Source of the DNA: Megamerina dolium
Taxonomy: Eukaryota; Arthropoda; Insecta; Diptera; Megamerinidae
Direction: 5' to 3'
Assembly: GCA_963854835.1 (NCBI GenBank)
Contig: OY978526.1
Location: 86,604,846-86,668,845 of the forward strand
Length of the DNA: 64,000 nucleotides
A program made the position numbers and the translations under genes. Positions 23,831 through 37,104 of the stretch are shown here, piece by piece (within the stretch, counting starts at the first letter, position 1; each line of letters starts with the position of its first letter). Below the pieces are notes generated by a model. It searched no databases, had not been told where the DNA came from, and was given only the letters and a program-made list of their open reading frames with translations.

Positions 23831-25788
23831 GAATATGTCAACTAAATAATACATATTTAACGAAGTAAAGGTCGATTATGATTTATTTGTATTTATGCAC
23901 TTTATGCAACTGCTGTAATTTCTCCTCCATCACAAGACATATTGAATGCCATTATTTTGATACTTTCTCATCAACCGGTGTTTTATATATGTAGTCTTGT
24001 CCTCCTTTTGGTACTTTTATGTAAAATTAGGCATTCTTAATTCATATAATTTTTATTTTAGATTATCTTTATGAAAATAATACCGTAAAGAAGTAGGACA
24101 CCGCAAATAATAATAATAATAAGACATAAATGAAATTGATGCATGTACTTGTAACTTAATTTTTTGTTTACAATAATTGAACAATGCAGAACAATTCCAT
24201 TGATATAAAGTAAAGAAAATTTACAAAAGATCAACAAAAAAATTAATGAAGCATATAGATTTGTAGAGGATGTACGTACACAACCATTTTTTTGATTATA
24301 TTTTAGATTATGCTGTTGTAATTGTGTGTATTTATTAATGATGCTGTACGGCACATGAATTATTCTCATGAATTTAGTAAATAATTTTTGTACAATAAAA
24401 TCAATTTATTGGTCTATTTCTGTTGTGAGAATTTTTTTTTTTTTTGCCCTACACTTTCTGCAAACAATCAATTATGAAATGAATATTTAAATTGCGCAAC
24501 AAGACGATGACAATGAAATGATGATACCTTCAGGCATTGCTATTGTTATTTTTCCACTTTCAAAGTGACAAGTGAATTGTATTGCTATCGATTATTGAAT
24601 AATTAATTAAATTATGTGCTATTCCGGTGTTCATCTTGTTCATCTCATTAATGATTATAACAGTTTCAACTTTCAATGAGTTTTCTTTTGACGATGGTTT
24701 TTAGGTTTTAAATAAATATAAAAATACTGATGCTATTGCGACATCATATACGTGAGATGAGCTCACTCAAGTGACTGCTTTTCTATTTAATTAGATTAAA
24801 GAATATTATACAATACATTCAAATAAATTACAACAGGATGAGCACTGTTAAAATTTTAATTACAAAAATATGTGCAAAATATTTTAATAAAACTCATCAT
24901 TACTTCGAGGCAAAATATGTAATACATACAAGTACTCGTCGATATACTCATGGAGAATAAGAATTACTCATATGCATTTAAATCGTTATACGATACTTCC
25001 TTCCACATTCAATGCGCTTGAATATGTAGATGAGCGTCTGTTATGTTACTGATAAGGAGTATTGCTTCAAAAAATAATTGATTCCATTTTTTTTATATAC
25101 TTTTTCCTTCTTTGGTTCGTGTGGATTTTAATAAAAGCCATTTCTCATAACTTTACGCGTGAATGGCTGCGGGCAGGTATGTGAGTGTGTGTAGGCGAAC
25201 AAAATCTTGGTTTCATTTTCAGTTCAGAAGTGGTAACATGTATGCCTTATTACAGCAGATGAACAACAGATGTTGTTCACATGTTCATTAATTCCACTTC
25301 AGCAAGGTTGTGACGAATGAAGTACCATGCATATGAAAATATCTAAATTTAATAATGAAGATGAAAAAAATAAATTGAATAAACTTAAAATAGTTATTAG
25401 TATTTAAGAATGCATAATTTAGAACAAGAATATTTTTTTTTGGTTTAGAAATTTTAGATATTAACCAAAAAAAAAAAAACACATTACAAAGCGCAAAGCA
25501 ATCATATCGAATTTTATGAGTATCAAATTTGTAAATTGGGACGAGCTTGTAGTATTGTAGTGTGTATGGTTTGTGCTCCGAATTTTCTTAGTGCTTCTGC
25601 CCAATTTAAATCAGAACGTGTGCTTATCTAGGAGAGCAAGTTCTCGTCCCGTAACTTCAAAACTAGTTTTACTTATCCTTTCAGTCCATGCAATCCTTGG
25701 TTCATTATTTCAATGTTCCATAAAATATTGTGTTACTTTCTATCGAAGTTGTCTTCTTGACATTTTCTAAAAAGTTTGAAATTCTATT
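23831..25788. other. AT-rich non-coding DNA
   Basis: No confident gene. On the minus strand 25590-25690 encodes RIAWTERISKTSFEV, faintly like the C-terminal part of some LINE RTs, but it is too weak to call. Confidence 0.4.
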
Positions 25789-25791
25789 ATA

Positions 25792-26005
25792 CCAGAGCGG
25801 TCCCAGAAATACATATAGATGGCGGTAGTAGTTTGAAGTCTAAAGATAACGACCTCAGTGAATTTGTAAACATGGAAAAAATTGGTCACCGTTATGTAAT
25901 TCAATACATTCATTTGAAAGGTTTCAGTCGAACGAATATTAAAGCCGAACTCATTACTGTCCTCATATCCAACTGCCGCAGCCATCATCGTCAACAAAAA
26001 CAAGC
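25792..26005 (+). mobile_element. Mariner 5' end fragment (TIR plus transposase N-terminus)
   Basis: It starts TA-CCAGAGCGGTCCCAGAA, matching the TIR of the 32692-33268 element (CGAGGGTGGTCCCAAAA). It then encodes SEFVNMEKIGHRYVIQYIHL and KGFSRTNIKAEL, the same N-terminal helix-turn-helix as that element, with the likely start Met in NMEKI. The match is lost near 26005. The catalytic domain and 3' end are missing. Confidence 0.75.
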
Positions 26006-28191
26006 AAACATTTAATATTCATATTAGCGGCCAACTACAACAGAGGCGAGTCACATACGTAAACATATAGTAAATGTGATGAACGAACTGGTTACATTGA
26101 ACCATCTGCCATTTATAGAATTATGTATTTTAATGTGGAATATTTGTAATAAATGGGGCCACCTTGAAGATGTACATACTTCTTCTGGATATACGTTCAA
26201 TGACACACATGCAAATGTGCTTGTTTAGTTGTTTGTCTATTTGAGCTCGACTACAAAGTTGAATGGTGAATCAAATGAACCCCAAATCGCACTCGGAAAC
26301 ATATTGCAATCACTCGTATACATGTATCTATCATATGCTTGTTTAGGTACATAGTATCATATATGGAGAAATTCTTCTATCAAGCATCAAATAAAATTTG
26401 TCAAAACATCAATCCGTCTGCCAATGAAATCGTTAAGGATTGTTAAGAACTCGTTAAGAAGTAAATATATATGATGCATTCTTTATAAATGATCCAGAAT
26501 AAATATATTTCATTATATTGGCTATAAATACGAAGAATAAATTCAATATTAAATTAAATTCAACAAGAAAAATCAAAACATTGTTTTTATTAAACCTAAA
26601 AATATGTGAATCAATACGAAATCAGAAATTAAAACAAATATGTATGTATCACAGAATATTTATGAATATTTTTGAATGTTTGCAGGTTTTTATATATTTA
26701 GAATATACGATATAAATCGAACTATAAGTACATACAAAATTTTATAAAAAAAAAAGAAAACGCTAATATGCTAATATATACGTTCCTCCTACCAGTGTAC
26801 ACTTACTCGTACAAATACTTGTATGTAGAGTATGGTATGTAAATCGAATTTTAAATTTTCTGCTCAGCCGACGTTAAATTGTGAAAAGCAACGCACAGCC
26901 TTGATATATTTATGAATATATAAAATGTCTTCTGCAATAAGTTCTGATCCTTTAATGATGCGAATAGGACAACAAATCAAGCTAAATATGTCAAGTTGCG
27001 CTTAAATATCATCGATCTTGGTGTTCAAATTTATTAAGTTCTTATAGGAAAATATTTTTATATGCTCAATATAATAGAAATTTTATAGTATTAAAGCTTG
27101 CTGAAGCTAAATTATTTTTTCTAATCGATGAAAGCAAAGTTATGTTGAATTCCTAATTTTCTTTCATGATAAGCGCAGTGGTGAAACTTGATTAATGCAA
27201 TAAATGCATGTTTAAAACGACTACCACTGGAGGAACAATCTTGTGCTTTAGTAGTTTTAAAAATTAATAAATAAAGTCCAAATAAATTAATAAATTATTA
27301 AATGTTTATATGTTAGTATATTATATTAATATTTTTGAATCAATCCGTTCACCAAACAGGGGATGTATTTTCTTAGCATCTTTCTTCCAGGCCATTAAAA
27401 CACTTTTATATTTATTTTATTCCTTCCTCCATGATTAAATACTCATACATTTATATATCTGCGTATCTGCATATAAACCTAGAGGTATAAAACTGACTGT
27501 CCACATATTCGTATGTGCTTCAAAATGGTGAAACATGTTAAAAATACGCGCTTTAGCGTCGTTGGTATTATGAGACAGTGGTGGCATTATGGTAGGAAAC
27601 ACATTTACGGAAATTGAGATTCGATATGGTAAATTACAAACAGACACACACACATGTATACGCTATATGTTGCAACAATTTCATATAGAAAAGTAGATTA
27701 TCATAATGAATATTTAATATTGATGCCCTCTAGAAAACTCATACTATCATACATGCTACACTATTTAGTGTAGCGAGCAGAATTCTTCTATTCATCGATG
27801 TTAGATGTTCCAATATAGTTATGTACACATATATGCGTGTGTATATGATTGTGTGTGTGTATACAAATGTGCAGATACTCATATAATTATGCATATGTGT
27901 GTTTTTACCAAACTGTATCTACATATTAAGTATATACGTTTTAGAGTTGAGTTTCTTAGGAAAATTGTTTTTAAATTGGTTTACGTACAGCGGTGACTAT
28001 ACTACATATGCAGCATCGCTTACTATATTTGCTTTCTGTAATCTACAAATTTGACTTAGTAGAAGGAAATTTGCCATTTCACGTATCTTCATAGTTTGCC
28101 TTTAAAATTTCAATTAATATAAACATTTTTGTTTGATAGAGAAACTGAATTAGTTGGATAATTTTGCAATTGTGAAGCTATGACGCTAAGC

Positions 28192-28297
28192 GGAATATCA
28201 ACAACAGATGTACCAACTTAACAAAAAAAAAAAAAAAACTGAACTCAAATAGGAACTATGGGAGTGCCACACGGTGGTTATTCCGGGAACTTTTTGA
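28192..28297 (-). mobile_element. Half copy of the 42597-42792 MITE
   Basis: In reverse complement it matches AAAAAGTTCCCGGAATAACC, ACCGTGTGGC, TTTGAGTTC, a T run, and ACATCTGTTGTTGATATTCC of the 42597-42792 element, but lacks the outermost bases and the second TIR. A run of 16 A replaces the shorter run of the other copy. Confidence 0.8.
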
Positions 28298-29100
28298 TTT
28301 GCATAAATAAGAAATAAAGAGATATTTTTGATTATATTTTAAAACTTTAAGATAAATTCACTATATTGGCAGTATTTTGTAGTGGTTGATAGAAATGTTA
28401 TTGTCATCTCATACATTCGTCAAGTGGCTTCAAAGTCCAATCGAAGAAATTTACATCAGAACTCAAACTCATATTGCAGCATGAGGAGTTAATTTTGAAA
28501 TTCATTTCTTTTTATGGCATCAGTTATATTGTGCCCAAGTACAAAATTACATGCATGTGCCATGGACGTGAGTTAATCGTAAAGTACATTGAGCAACCAC
28601 AATCAGCAACTCAGTTAGTGTAGCGTACAGTGGCCATAAAACGTCAAACAATGCCTTGTAAAAGCAATTAAAATCGTCATTGCAATTGCTGGATAAACAT
28701 TTGTATAGGATTGTGTTAAATTAACAAAGTCCTACATCTACAGTCGCCACAATGAATACTACATTCGAACTGGTCGCTATGTTGTGTCCAAATGAAGTGC
28801 GTAAACAAATTGAATTCGAATCGAATGAATCATATAAGCACCAGGAACTGGTTTCACAGGCATAATTAAACAAATTGAATTGGGATTTGTTAAACTGCTG
28901 CTATTTTTAGTATTCTCCAAAAACTCACATACTTGAACAATCGGCATCCTTGTGAAATAGTTTGTAATTCTGGTGACACAAATCTGAAAACGCTATGTAC
29001 ATAAATAGCTTTGCCAAGCAGACAGATTTCAAGAATCTGCACTTATTTATATATGAGTACTTTGGGCTGTACCTGAAATATATACCAAGTTTATGCGCAT

Positions 29101-29140
29101 ACATACGAGCATGTCATAAATATTTGACATGCTCGTATGT
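29101..29140. repeat. Perfect 16 bp inverted repeat (hairpin)
   Basis: Arms ACATACGAGCATGTCA and TGACATGCTCGTATGT enclose TAAATATT. Copy A has only one arm at the equivalent place (ATGCTCGTATT near 3081), so the second arm is a local inverted copy specific to B. Confidence 0.9.
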
Positions 29141-30194
29141 ATGCTCGACATACATTCTAACATATACACACCTACACACATATACATGGTATCGTATATA
29201 TGATACATGATAGATGCAACATGAAAAGCCAATTTCAACGCCAAATGTTGCATTACATTATCATCTCGTCTGGTGCGTTGCCAATTTTGCTATGATTATC
29301 AACAAGGGGTAATGAATTGTTGATTCTTGATTTAAAAGTATATTTTTCAGATGTTGAAACGTTTTAAATTTGGACAACAATCAAAGGATGAAGTTAGCTA
29401 TTAATTTTACAGCATTAAAATCAATTCAGCAACAACTGCAACAATAATTAATGAAAGGCTCCTAAAATGCTCTGTAACTGAAAAATAAAAATAAAATAAA
29501 CAATAATAATTGATGTAAAATTCTTCCTTTTTCGTATTTTATTTTATCGCCATTTCAATATGATTTTTCATACGTTGCGCTCTTTTCACTACCCAACAAA
29601 TATGCACGCATATGTGGCAACACAAGTACTACAAGCATAAAAAAAATCCAACAACTACTGAAGTGCTACTGCAGTCTGGCCCACAACTTCATAAGCAATT
29701 CAATCCTCTTATGATTGCATCAATGCACTAGTCAAACTCAAATGATTCACTGATTTCAAGCAACTATAAATTGTATATACACATATGTTGTACACATGTT
29801 GACAATACCAACAATAGCAGAAACATAAGTACCCCAGCATCAGCAGTAAAAGTAGCAATGAAATTCGAATAATGTACCACTCAAGTCGAAAAGTTTTCCT
29901 TTAATCCACACTATACTTGCAATTTACAACACACTGTGTTGAATGTAGTAGTACATATAAAAATGCAATTGTCATTTCTGGCAGAAAAAGTTTCGAGTAA
30001 ATGCTCTTCATGGTTTGGTTGGTTGCTCATTCAACAGGATTGGGAGTGTTTGCAACATTACGATGTTTATGATCATGATGACGAACATTCAATGGTAGAA
30101 GCAACGGGAATAATGGTATACTATTTGTAAAATGAATAGGTCTTGAACATGTTGGAAAACACCCATTAGAAGCTAGCCAAGAAGCAAAAAATGG

Positions 30195-31078
30195 GGTCAA
30201 TTTATTATTACAATACTAATTCACAACTTAAATATTGTTGTTCAAGCTGAATAATTTGTTAAGTTATAACTATTTAAAATTTTGTGTAATTTGCTCGACT
30301 TTGTATGGGAGTCACATGAAGAAGTAGGCGTGGCTGTCTGATTTTATGGCAGTTGATTTCCGACTACAATGTTAATCTAAGTGTAAATTATGGTTGCTCT
30401 AGGCAAAAACCTGCCGAAGTTACAGCCGATTTGATTTAAGGGAAATTCCATCATTTTGTATGGGGGCTACTATAAATTGTGGGCATGGCTAGCCAATTTC
30501 TTGTAAATCTTGTTATTCTAATAATACTAATTCACAACCTATATATGGTTATTCTACGCTAAATAGTTTGTAAATTATGGTGCTTCAAAATTTTTGTTTA
30601 ATTTCCTCGACTTTGTATGAAAGTCACATAAAAAAGTGGGCGTGGTTATCTCATTTTATGCCAGCTTATTTCGAACTATAATATAAACCCAAACGTCTAT
30701 TATGGTTATTCTAGACAAAAAACTACGGAAATTACTGCGGTATAAATTTATAAGAGATTCAGGCACTTTGTATGGGGGCTACTATAAACAGTGGGTGTGG
30801 CAGTTGACCGATTATGCCCAATATCAATTCCCTCCGTATTCTTGGTTCATAGATTACTTATGCTAAATTTCTTCAAAATAGCTCAATATTTGCTCCAGTG
30901 ATCGTGCGTGTTCTAATATGTTTTTTTTTTATCGTACGAACCAGCCAGGTGACGGACAGACGGACGGACGGACAAAATTAAATCGAAAATTTAAGCGACG
31001 CTGATCATGAATATATATATTTTTCTATATCTCCGGAGATTCCTTCAAGTGGTTACAAAAATCTGATCTTGGTATAAA
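30195..31078 (-). mobile_element. Decayed copy of the ATACCCTGCAT-type repeat
   Basis: Reverse-complement match to 3841-5440: ACCAGCCAGGTGACGGAC and GACGGACGGACGGAC (30940-30973) invert the CCGT tract, and ATATCTCCGGAGATTCCTTC inverts the left end. The outer end is GGTATAAAAA, so the element again abuts a T5 run on its own strand. Repeated TTTGTATGGGRGNC and GTGGGYGTGGC boxes mark about one and a half internal units. The far terminus is missing. It is clearly older than copies 1 and 2. Confidence 0.8.
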
Positions 31079-31783
31079 AATGGGGAAATGTTGTGTCTGA
31101 GTATTGGATTAAATTGTTGTTCAACATTTAAACAATCTGATGTTTAACAACAACTATTTTCTGGTCACAGTTTTGTTCAAAGGGCGATCCAATATTATTT
31201 TTATTTGAAACTCTACAGCTTTGTCGTCTGAAGGCCGTCTAACAGAGGTGGGGAAATAAATCGATATATTCATTCTTGTTCTGAATTTTTTTTCAATATT
31301 GAAAAAGATCGATATTTGCAGAATAGACTTTATTATATATTATATCAATTGGGATCTATTAACATTTAAATAGATAATAATATGATATACTAAAATATTA
31401 TATCACTTTCATTTCTGCTAAGTATGTAGTTTGATATAAAAATTCAGTAATTGTGTCAGTCGCAAAAATGGAAGTCAAAGTTTAACATCAAAATTTTGTG
31501 TTTTGAGAATTCCAACAAAGGTTAAATAAAGTAACAGAATAGAATGCACAAGTACATTGATGTATAACAATAAAATAAACTTCAGGACACAATTCAATGC
31601 ATTATGATTATTTCTCTTTAGCCACATGGTCATCTTCTTCAATTGAATTTCAATCAAATATGTGTCTGAAACATGTTCATACCTTTGCAACATTTATAGG
31701 TTCTTAATCTATATAGTCCTGAAAATTTCGATATTCTAACTCTATATTACTCTCTATGTGTTACGAGTTCTGTCTGATTTTTC

Positions 31784-31817
<34 letters not shown>

Positions 31818-32689
31818 ATAAATTAATATAAGACATGCGCCTTAGACTATATATTGACTGAGAATATTCAAAGTATTAATACTTTTATTATATTTTATAA
31901 CCTTCGTTGTTAGTTTTATGCTAACAATTGTAGCATTTAGACATTTATGATGTGAATATATAATATATACATATATTATTTATATGACACGTTGTTACTA
32001 CATACATGCATGTTGACTACATACTCGTACGCCTTGTGGCAACTATTGCAAAGAAAGCAATACTTTGAGAAAATCAAAGATGATACGATGGTTACTGACG
32101 TAAGCAGCAAACATATATTTATTAATAATTCAAAAGCCAAGCGCACTATACATTCGTATATCATTATTCAAATGGTACATTTTTCGAAGGAAAATTGACT
32201 TCTTTGCGATACAGATTGTGAGTGAATTGCTTTATGTCGAAATGAAAAGATGTTTTGTTATCGTCTCTGGTATGAAATATAAATAGTAGAAGAAATATCA
32301 AAATATTATGTTAAATGTTAAATGTTCTGAATGTTATATTGTATTTAAAATAAAATAAAAAATAGAAAGTTGATAAACATAGAACATAGATAGAATAAAT
32401 TTAATCAGTATAGGATAAGTTGTAAATAATTATGCAAAAACTCGGTTGAGTTACTTTGGGAATTATTGTAATTGTTTTTATTATATTACAAAAAAGTATG
32501 CATTTAGCTAATTAAATTTAATTAATTAATTTATTTTATTTTTAAATAAATTTTAAATAATAATATACTTTATTAAGTTAATAAGCCGCATCAATTTTAG
32601 CATTCAATAGCATCAAATGCATCTCGCTCTAATATTGTATTACATTCACCAGTGAATTAATTCATTATTAATATAAATATAAACAAATA
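31079..32689. other. AT-rich non-coding DNA
   Basis: Contains (TC)n at 31788-31814 and no recognised gene. Confidence 0.55.
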
Positions 32690-32691
32690 TA

Positions 32692-33268
32692 CGAGGGCGG
32701 TTCCAGAACTACCCGACCTAACAAAGAAAACACAACAAATTTGGGAAAATTTTTCTTTATTTCTCAACATAATCTCCTTCTAGCCCTATACATATATTCC
32801 AGCGATATTTTATAGCTTCGATACCCTGTTTATAGTATTAACTGTCGAGCCCATTAAAAGAGCTATCTACCGCAGACTCCACCTCTTCATTGTTTGCAAA
32901 TCTTCTATCACGCACAGCTAGTACGGCATCGTTTAAACTCTGCCACCTAATAATTTGTGGTCGTAAACGAAGGAGCAGACTCACACAGAGTAGAATCTAG
33001 TGCGGCTTTAATATTCGTTGAACTGAGACCTTTCAAATGAAAGTATTGCATTACATAACGGTGGTCAATTTTTTCCATGTTTACCAACTCACTGACATTG
33101 TTAACTTCCGATGGCTCAAAAAAAAAAAAAATACTAAACAACGTGGGACTTTGAAACTTGAAAAGTATATTTTATAAGATTGACATTTTTCACCAAAGTA
33201 TTTTTTTTTTAAACTACTGTCGCCATCTCAAATCCATGTCAAATCGGGTAGTTTTGGGACCACCCTCG
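32692..33268 (-). mobile_element. Miniaturised mariner with TIRs
   Basis: TIRs of at least 25 bp (32692-32716 and 33244-33268; CGAGGGYGGTYCCARAACTACCCGA-like, three mismatches) are flanked by TA on both sides. On the minus strand the body encodes the N-terminus MEKIDHRYVMQYFHLKGLSS, then FTTTNY-stop. It jumps directly to the C-terminal tail (ANNEEVESAVDSSFNGLDS, YYKQGIEAIKYRW, GLEGDYVEK). The whole catalytic core with its three Asp residues is deleted. At 577 bp it could move only with transposase supplied in trans; the fragment at 25792 is from the same family. Confidence 0.9.
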
Positions 33269-33270
33269 TA

Positions 33271-34423
33271 TATACATATTAATATATGTATGATTATATT
33301 AACGCAGTAAATGTCAGCCATTTCAACTTCAATGTAAAATCGTCAACATCATAACAGCAGATGAAGGTAATTTATCACATGATGATACAACAGATAATGA
33401 TGATATTGTATTGATGTATACATACACATTCATTATTATGAAAATATTACTTTATCACAAGCTTATTATTATTATGTTCACAAGTAATGGGTCTGTCGTT
33501 ATACACTTATAGAATTTTTAAGCTAAAAAATGTAATGGAAACTCAGTATCATATTTTCGCGATATTAAATAGATCCGTTTTGTATTGTATTGAAAACTTA
33601 TGTTTATGTAGAACGATCATGAGATTGGAATGCAAGATATTATCGGATTGAAAATCCTTCGGAGTACTTGTTTCAACTTATAGGCGCTACGTGCAACATG
33701 TTGTTCTTTAGCGATTCAATTGAGTTCCAAATTCATGCAAAATGTCACAGTCATATGTATGTATGAAGTTACATTCGACAATTAAAAAAAAAACATTGGA
33801 AAATATTGAACGATGCTAACATATTTTGAACATAACTCTATTGAAAATCAACCAACCGATGGCACATCCATTATGTGTAAATATTTTAAATTTCATGTTA
33901 ATCCATCCAATTATTTAGTGTTTAGCAGTCAAGGCTAATATTTAATTCCTCTCAGTTTCATATTGTCACTCTTTCATATTGTTTACCCCTTCTCTTTCTT
34001 CATCTCTCTCTTTCTCCTCCTATTCCCTTTTATGTTCTTTTTTTTTCTATGTGTGTGTGTGAGATCATTTGAATTTTGTATTCATTTTTCATTTTTCATA
34101 ACATTGCCGCTGGGAGAATCTTTTAAGCCTTGACACTATTTTATTTCAATATGCGTTGTGGTGCTATAGCATACTTTCTTTATATTTCTTTATATTTATG
34201 ATATGTATGTACATATTTACTTTTATTGTTTTTGTCATAATTCAAACGACATCCCGATGGAATTCTTTTGTTTTACATTACATCCACCATCCAATCATCC
34301 AACGGGTAACAAACACGAGTGGAGCCTCATTACTTTCAAAAACAATAGGATCTCGTAAAAATGCGCTCATACTCATGTTCATACATATTGTCGTTATTGT
34401 TGTTGATTTTTATTACCTCTTTG
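33271..34423. other. AT-rich non-coding DNA
   Basis: A pyrimidine-rich stretch (about 33985-34050) and a short GT tract; no gene recognised. Confidence 0.5.
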
Positions 34424-35478
34424 AATTGAGGACTTGTTGCCATTTTGAAGGTAATTTCATAATGCCACTCTCATAGAAACATTCGATAGGGACAGTCTAT
34501 TTGCACAAGCTTCTATTGAAGTGAATTTTTCACCAGGAAAATCATTCGCCATAGACAGGAACGGGTAGTAATCAGTTGGTGCCAGGTTCGGACTATATGG
34601 TGGATGCATAAGAACCTCCCAACCAAGCTTCCGGAGCTTCTGGCGAGTCACTATCGATGTGTGCGGCCTTTCGTTGTCCTGATGGAACGTAATTCCTCTC
34701 CTATAGACAAATGCTGGCCGCTCCTGGGCAATTGCTTCCTTCAGATGGTTCAATTGTTGAGAGTACAGGTCCGAATTAAGAGTCTGACCGTAGGGGATCA
34801 GCTCATAGTAAATGATTCCCTGCCAATCCCACCAAACATATAGCAAAATCTTCCTGACCGTCAATCCTGACTTGGCCACCGTTTGCGCGGGCTCACCACA
34901 ATTCGACCACGACCGTTTTTCTTCGATGTTGTCGTAAGTGACCCACTTCTCATCATCGGTAACCATCCGCTTCAGAAATGGTTCAATTTTGTTACGATTC
35001 AGCAGCGATTCGCAGATGGGAATTCGGTCCATGAGGTTTTTTTTTGCGTTAACTCGTCTGTCACCCATACATCGAGGTTCTTTTTGTATCCAGGCTTATT
35101 TAAATGGTTCCAAACGGGTTTTTTGTGCAATGTTTAGCTCCTGGGGAATAGAAACAGTGCTTACATGACAGTCAGACTGGACGATTTCCATAATTTTATC
35201 GATATTTTCGAGAATTGGCTTTCCAGAGCGTGTTGCATCTTTGACATCAAAATTACCGGAACGGAATCGACGAAACCAAAATTGCATGCAATTGGCTGTT
35301 ACAGTAACAGGACCATAAACACTATTCACATTTTCAGCCGGCTGGCTTGCGTTTTCGCCTTTATCGAAAGAAAAACTGTAAAATATGGCGTATTTTCTCT
35401 TTATTGGTGTCCATCTTAGACGCGTGCTCAAACAAACGATCGCACTTAGACTACTTCTTTTTACTACACCTGATATAA
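34424..35478 (-). mobile_element. Mariner DD34D transposase, nearly full length, few frameshifts
   Basis: The minus-strand coding region runs from about 35415 to 34424 in at least three frames. In order: a helix-turn-helix region (KGENASQPAENVNSVYGP, FWFRRFRSGNFDVKDA, RSGKPI), then SIPQELNIAQKT where an extra base shifts the frame, then ICESLLNRNKIEPFLKRM. VTDDEKW (first Asp; the usual Gly before it is Asp) comes next, then LLYVWWDWQGIIYYELIPYG, FHQDNERPH (second Asp) and HPPYSPNLAPTDYY (third Asp, 34 residues later). A last frameshift near 34480 hides the tail, but FYESGIMKLPSKWQQV is readable on to about 34430. All three catalytic Asp codons survive, so it is among the younger relics here. 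A 5' end near 35478 is plausible; no matching 3' TIR was found. Confidence 0.9.
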
Positions 35479-37104
35479 TCCCAAGAATATATTCATATTT
35501 CTATTTTTTTTGTTTTTTTTTTTTGCTTTTACTTTGACATCACAAGTTATTATACAATACAAGTATTAGTGTGAGAGAAAATCGTTGATTTGTATATATG
35601 GCATTCGTACAATTCATAGATGAATTCAGATCGATAAAAAAAAATATCAGTGAATATATAATAATGCGTATATTTTCTAGCCGACAGCGAATTATTTATT
35701 ATCATGTTTACAACATCCATGTTAGGTATGACGTATTTTGAACTTGTATATTATCTATGATATGTAGTACGATAAGTTTCAGAGGTAAAACGCAACTTAA
35801 AAATATATTTTTAGCTAAGAAAATAAAAAATTATAATAATAGAATCAAAATGTTATAATAATAATAGAGAACACATATACAAATTCCACTGATGATATTA
35901 GTGCTGCAGGATATGCTCATGTTTTCAATATGTATCAAGATCAACATTGTAACAACGATGGTTGCTACCATTAGAACTTTTATTATATTGAAAGTAGTAT
36001 ATTCACATGCACATGCATCGTTGTAACTATGTATTGAAGATATGCCAATAGCACGAAATGAACATTTAACCTTATTTCATTTTTAGCTCGAAGTAACTAA
36101 TGTAGAGTAGAGGTACATAGAGTGAAGTAAACGTAAACACATATTACAAAGTGTTCGACATGTTTAATCTAGGATAGGAAAACTGAAATCTTTGCTGATA
36201 GCAATTACATATTACAAAAAAAAATAAAAATTAAAAAAAAAATAACAAAAGCAAAAACAACTATGTACGATATATGTAGATAATTCGATAAGGAAGAAAA
36301 TAAAACAAACAAATGCTTTCGGAGTCAAGTATTCTTAAAAGTGTAAATCTCGATATCTACATGTAAATATATAAGTATAAGTTATTAGTAGATAAAAATA
36401 TGTAAGCCAATATTTAAACAACTTGCTTTTAAATGTATACAAGATACAGGCGCTTATTGTACCTGCCTTTAGAAAGTAGAGAACATTATGCGTTCAGTTG
36501 GTATTCAATAATTTCTGGGTGTTCAATAACAACAATGAGGCAAAATTTATGCAGAAAAGTAACTGTTTTTTTGCCTTCAAATTGTTATGCTGTGAATATT
36601 CATTATTTTTTCTTCGGATTAAGATAAATTTGTACATGCTTTAATTTATTATCACCGTTTAAATGATAAAGAAAATTATATGAGAAGTAAAATCTATATT
36701 ATTTATCAAAATAATGGAGCCAAGTTGTGCGGTAGAATGTTCCTTCTGTATAAGAAATTTATTATTTACACATATTTTTCGTATTTCTCGTTTATGATTT
36801 CTACATATATGATGTTAATAGCAAGAAAAACTGCTTTTCTCTGGAAATATTTTGACTTTAACTCGAATATCGTTGTAAGTAAAAATGAAATGAAACATTT
36901 GCTTCTACCGAAAGCAGAAACTAGATTTTTCCAAGGCCACACCCAATTTTGTTGTAATTACTATCTTAAAAAATTACACAAATTGTATGATTTCCAACTT
37001 ATGTGCTGTATAACAATATCTTTTAAATATAAACACTTCTGTCATCTACTAATATATGCTGGTTTTTTAAGAGCCTTCGGATTTGATTAAAAAAAAAAAA
37101 ACAC
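35479..37104. other. AT-rich non-coding DNA
   Basis: Nothing recognised. A 136-codon plus-strand frame at 36680-37090 is Phe/Tyr/Lys-rich, with no domain, and is probably chance. Confidence 0.5.

Larger units (their letters stand above)
26045..30195 (+). repeat. Non-coding segmental duplication, copy B
   Basis: Partner of 490-5720, in the same orientation, starting just after a mariner fragment. It preserves the uninterrupted sequence where copy A holds the 1.6 kb repeat: ACTCAAGTCGAAAAGTTTTCC near 29880-29900 runs straight into TTTAATCC. The right-hand part (CAGAAAAAGTTTCGAG, CTCTTCATGRTKTGRTTG, TCAACAG, GAAGCAACRGGAA) matches 5500-5630 beyond the insertion. Copy B carries its own additions: a half MITE at 28192-28297 and a hairpin at 29101-29140. 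No conserved reading frame is shared with A. Confidence 0.8.

Noticed and set aside
25573..25770. LINE RT C-terminal fragment on the minus strand
   Set aside because: Only one short match (RIAWTERIS) with no flanking RT motifs; not enough to call.
490..30195. Copies A and B as unresolved alleles of one locus (assembly duplication)
   Set aside because: Divergence is far too high and each copy has its own insertions; both sit in one contiguous sequence.
36680..37090. 136-codon plus-strand open frame
   Set aside because: Composition typical of random AT-rich frames; no motif, no neighbour support. Conservation data would be needed to revive it.
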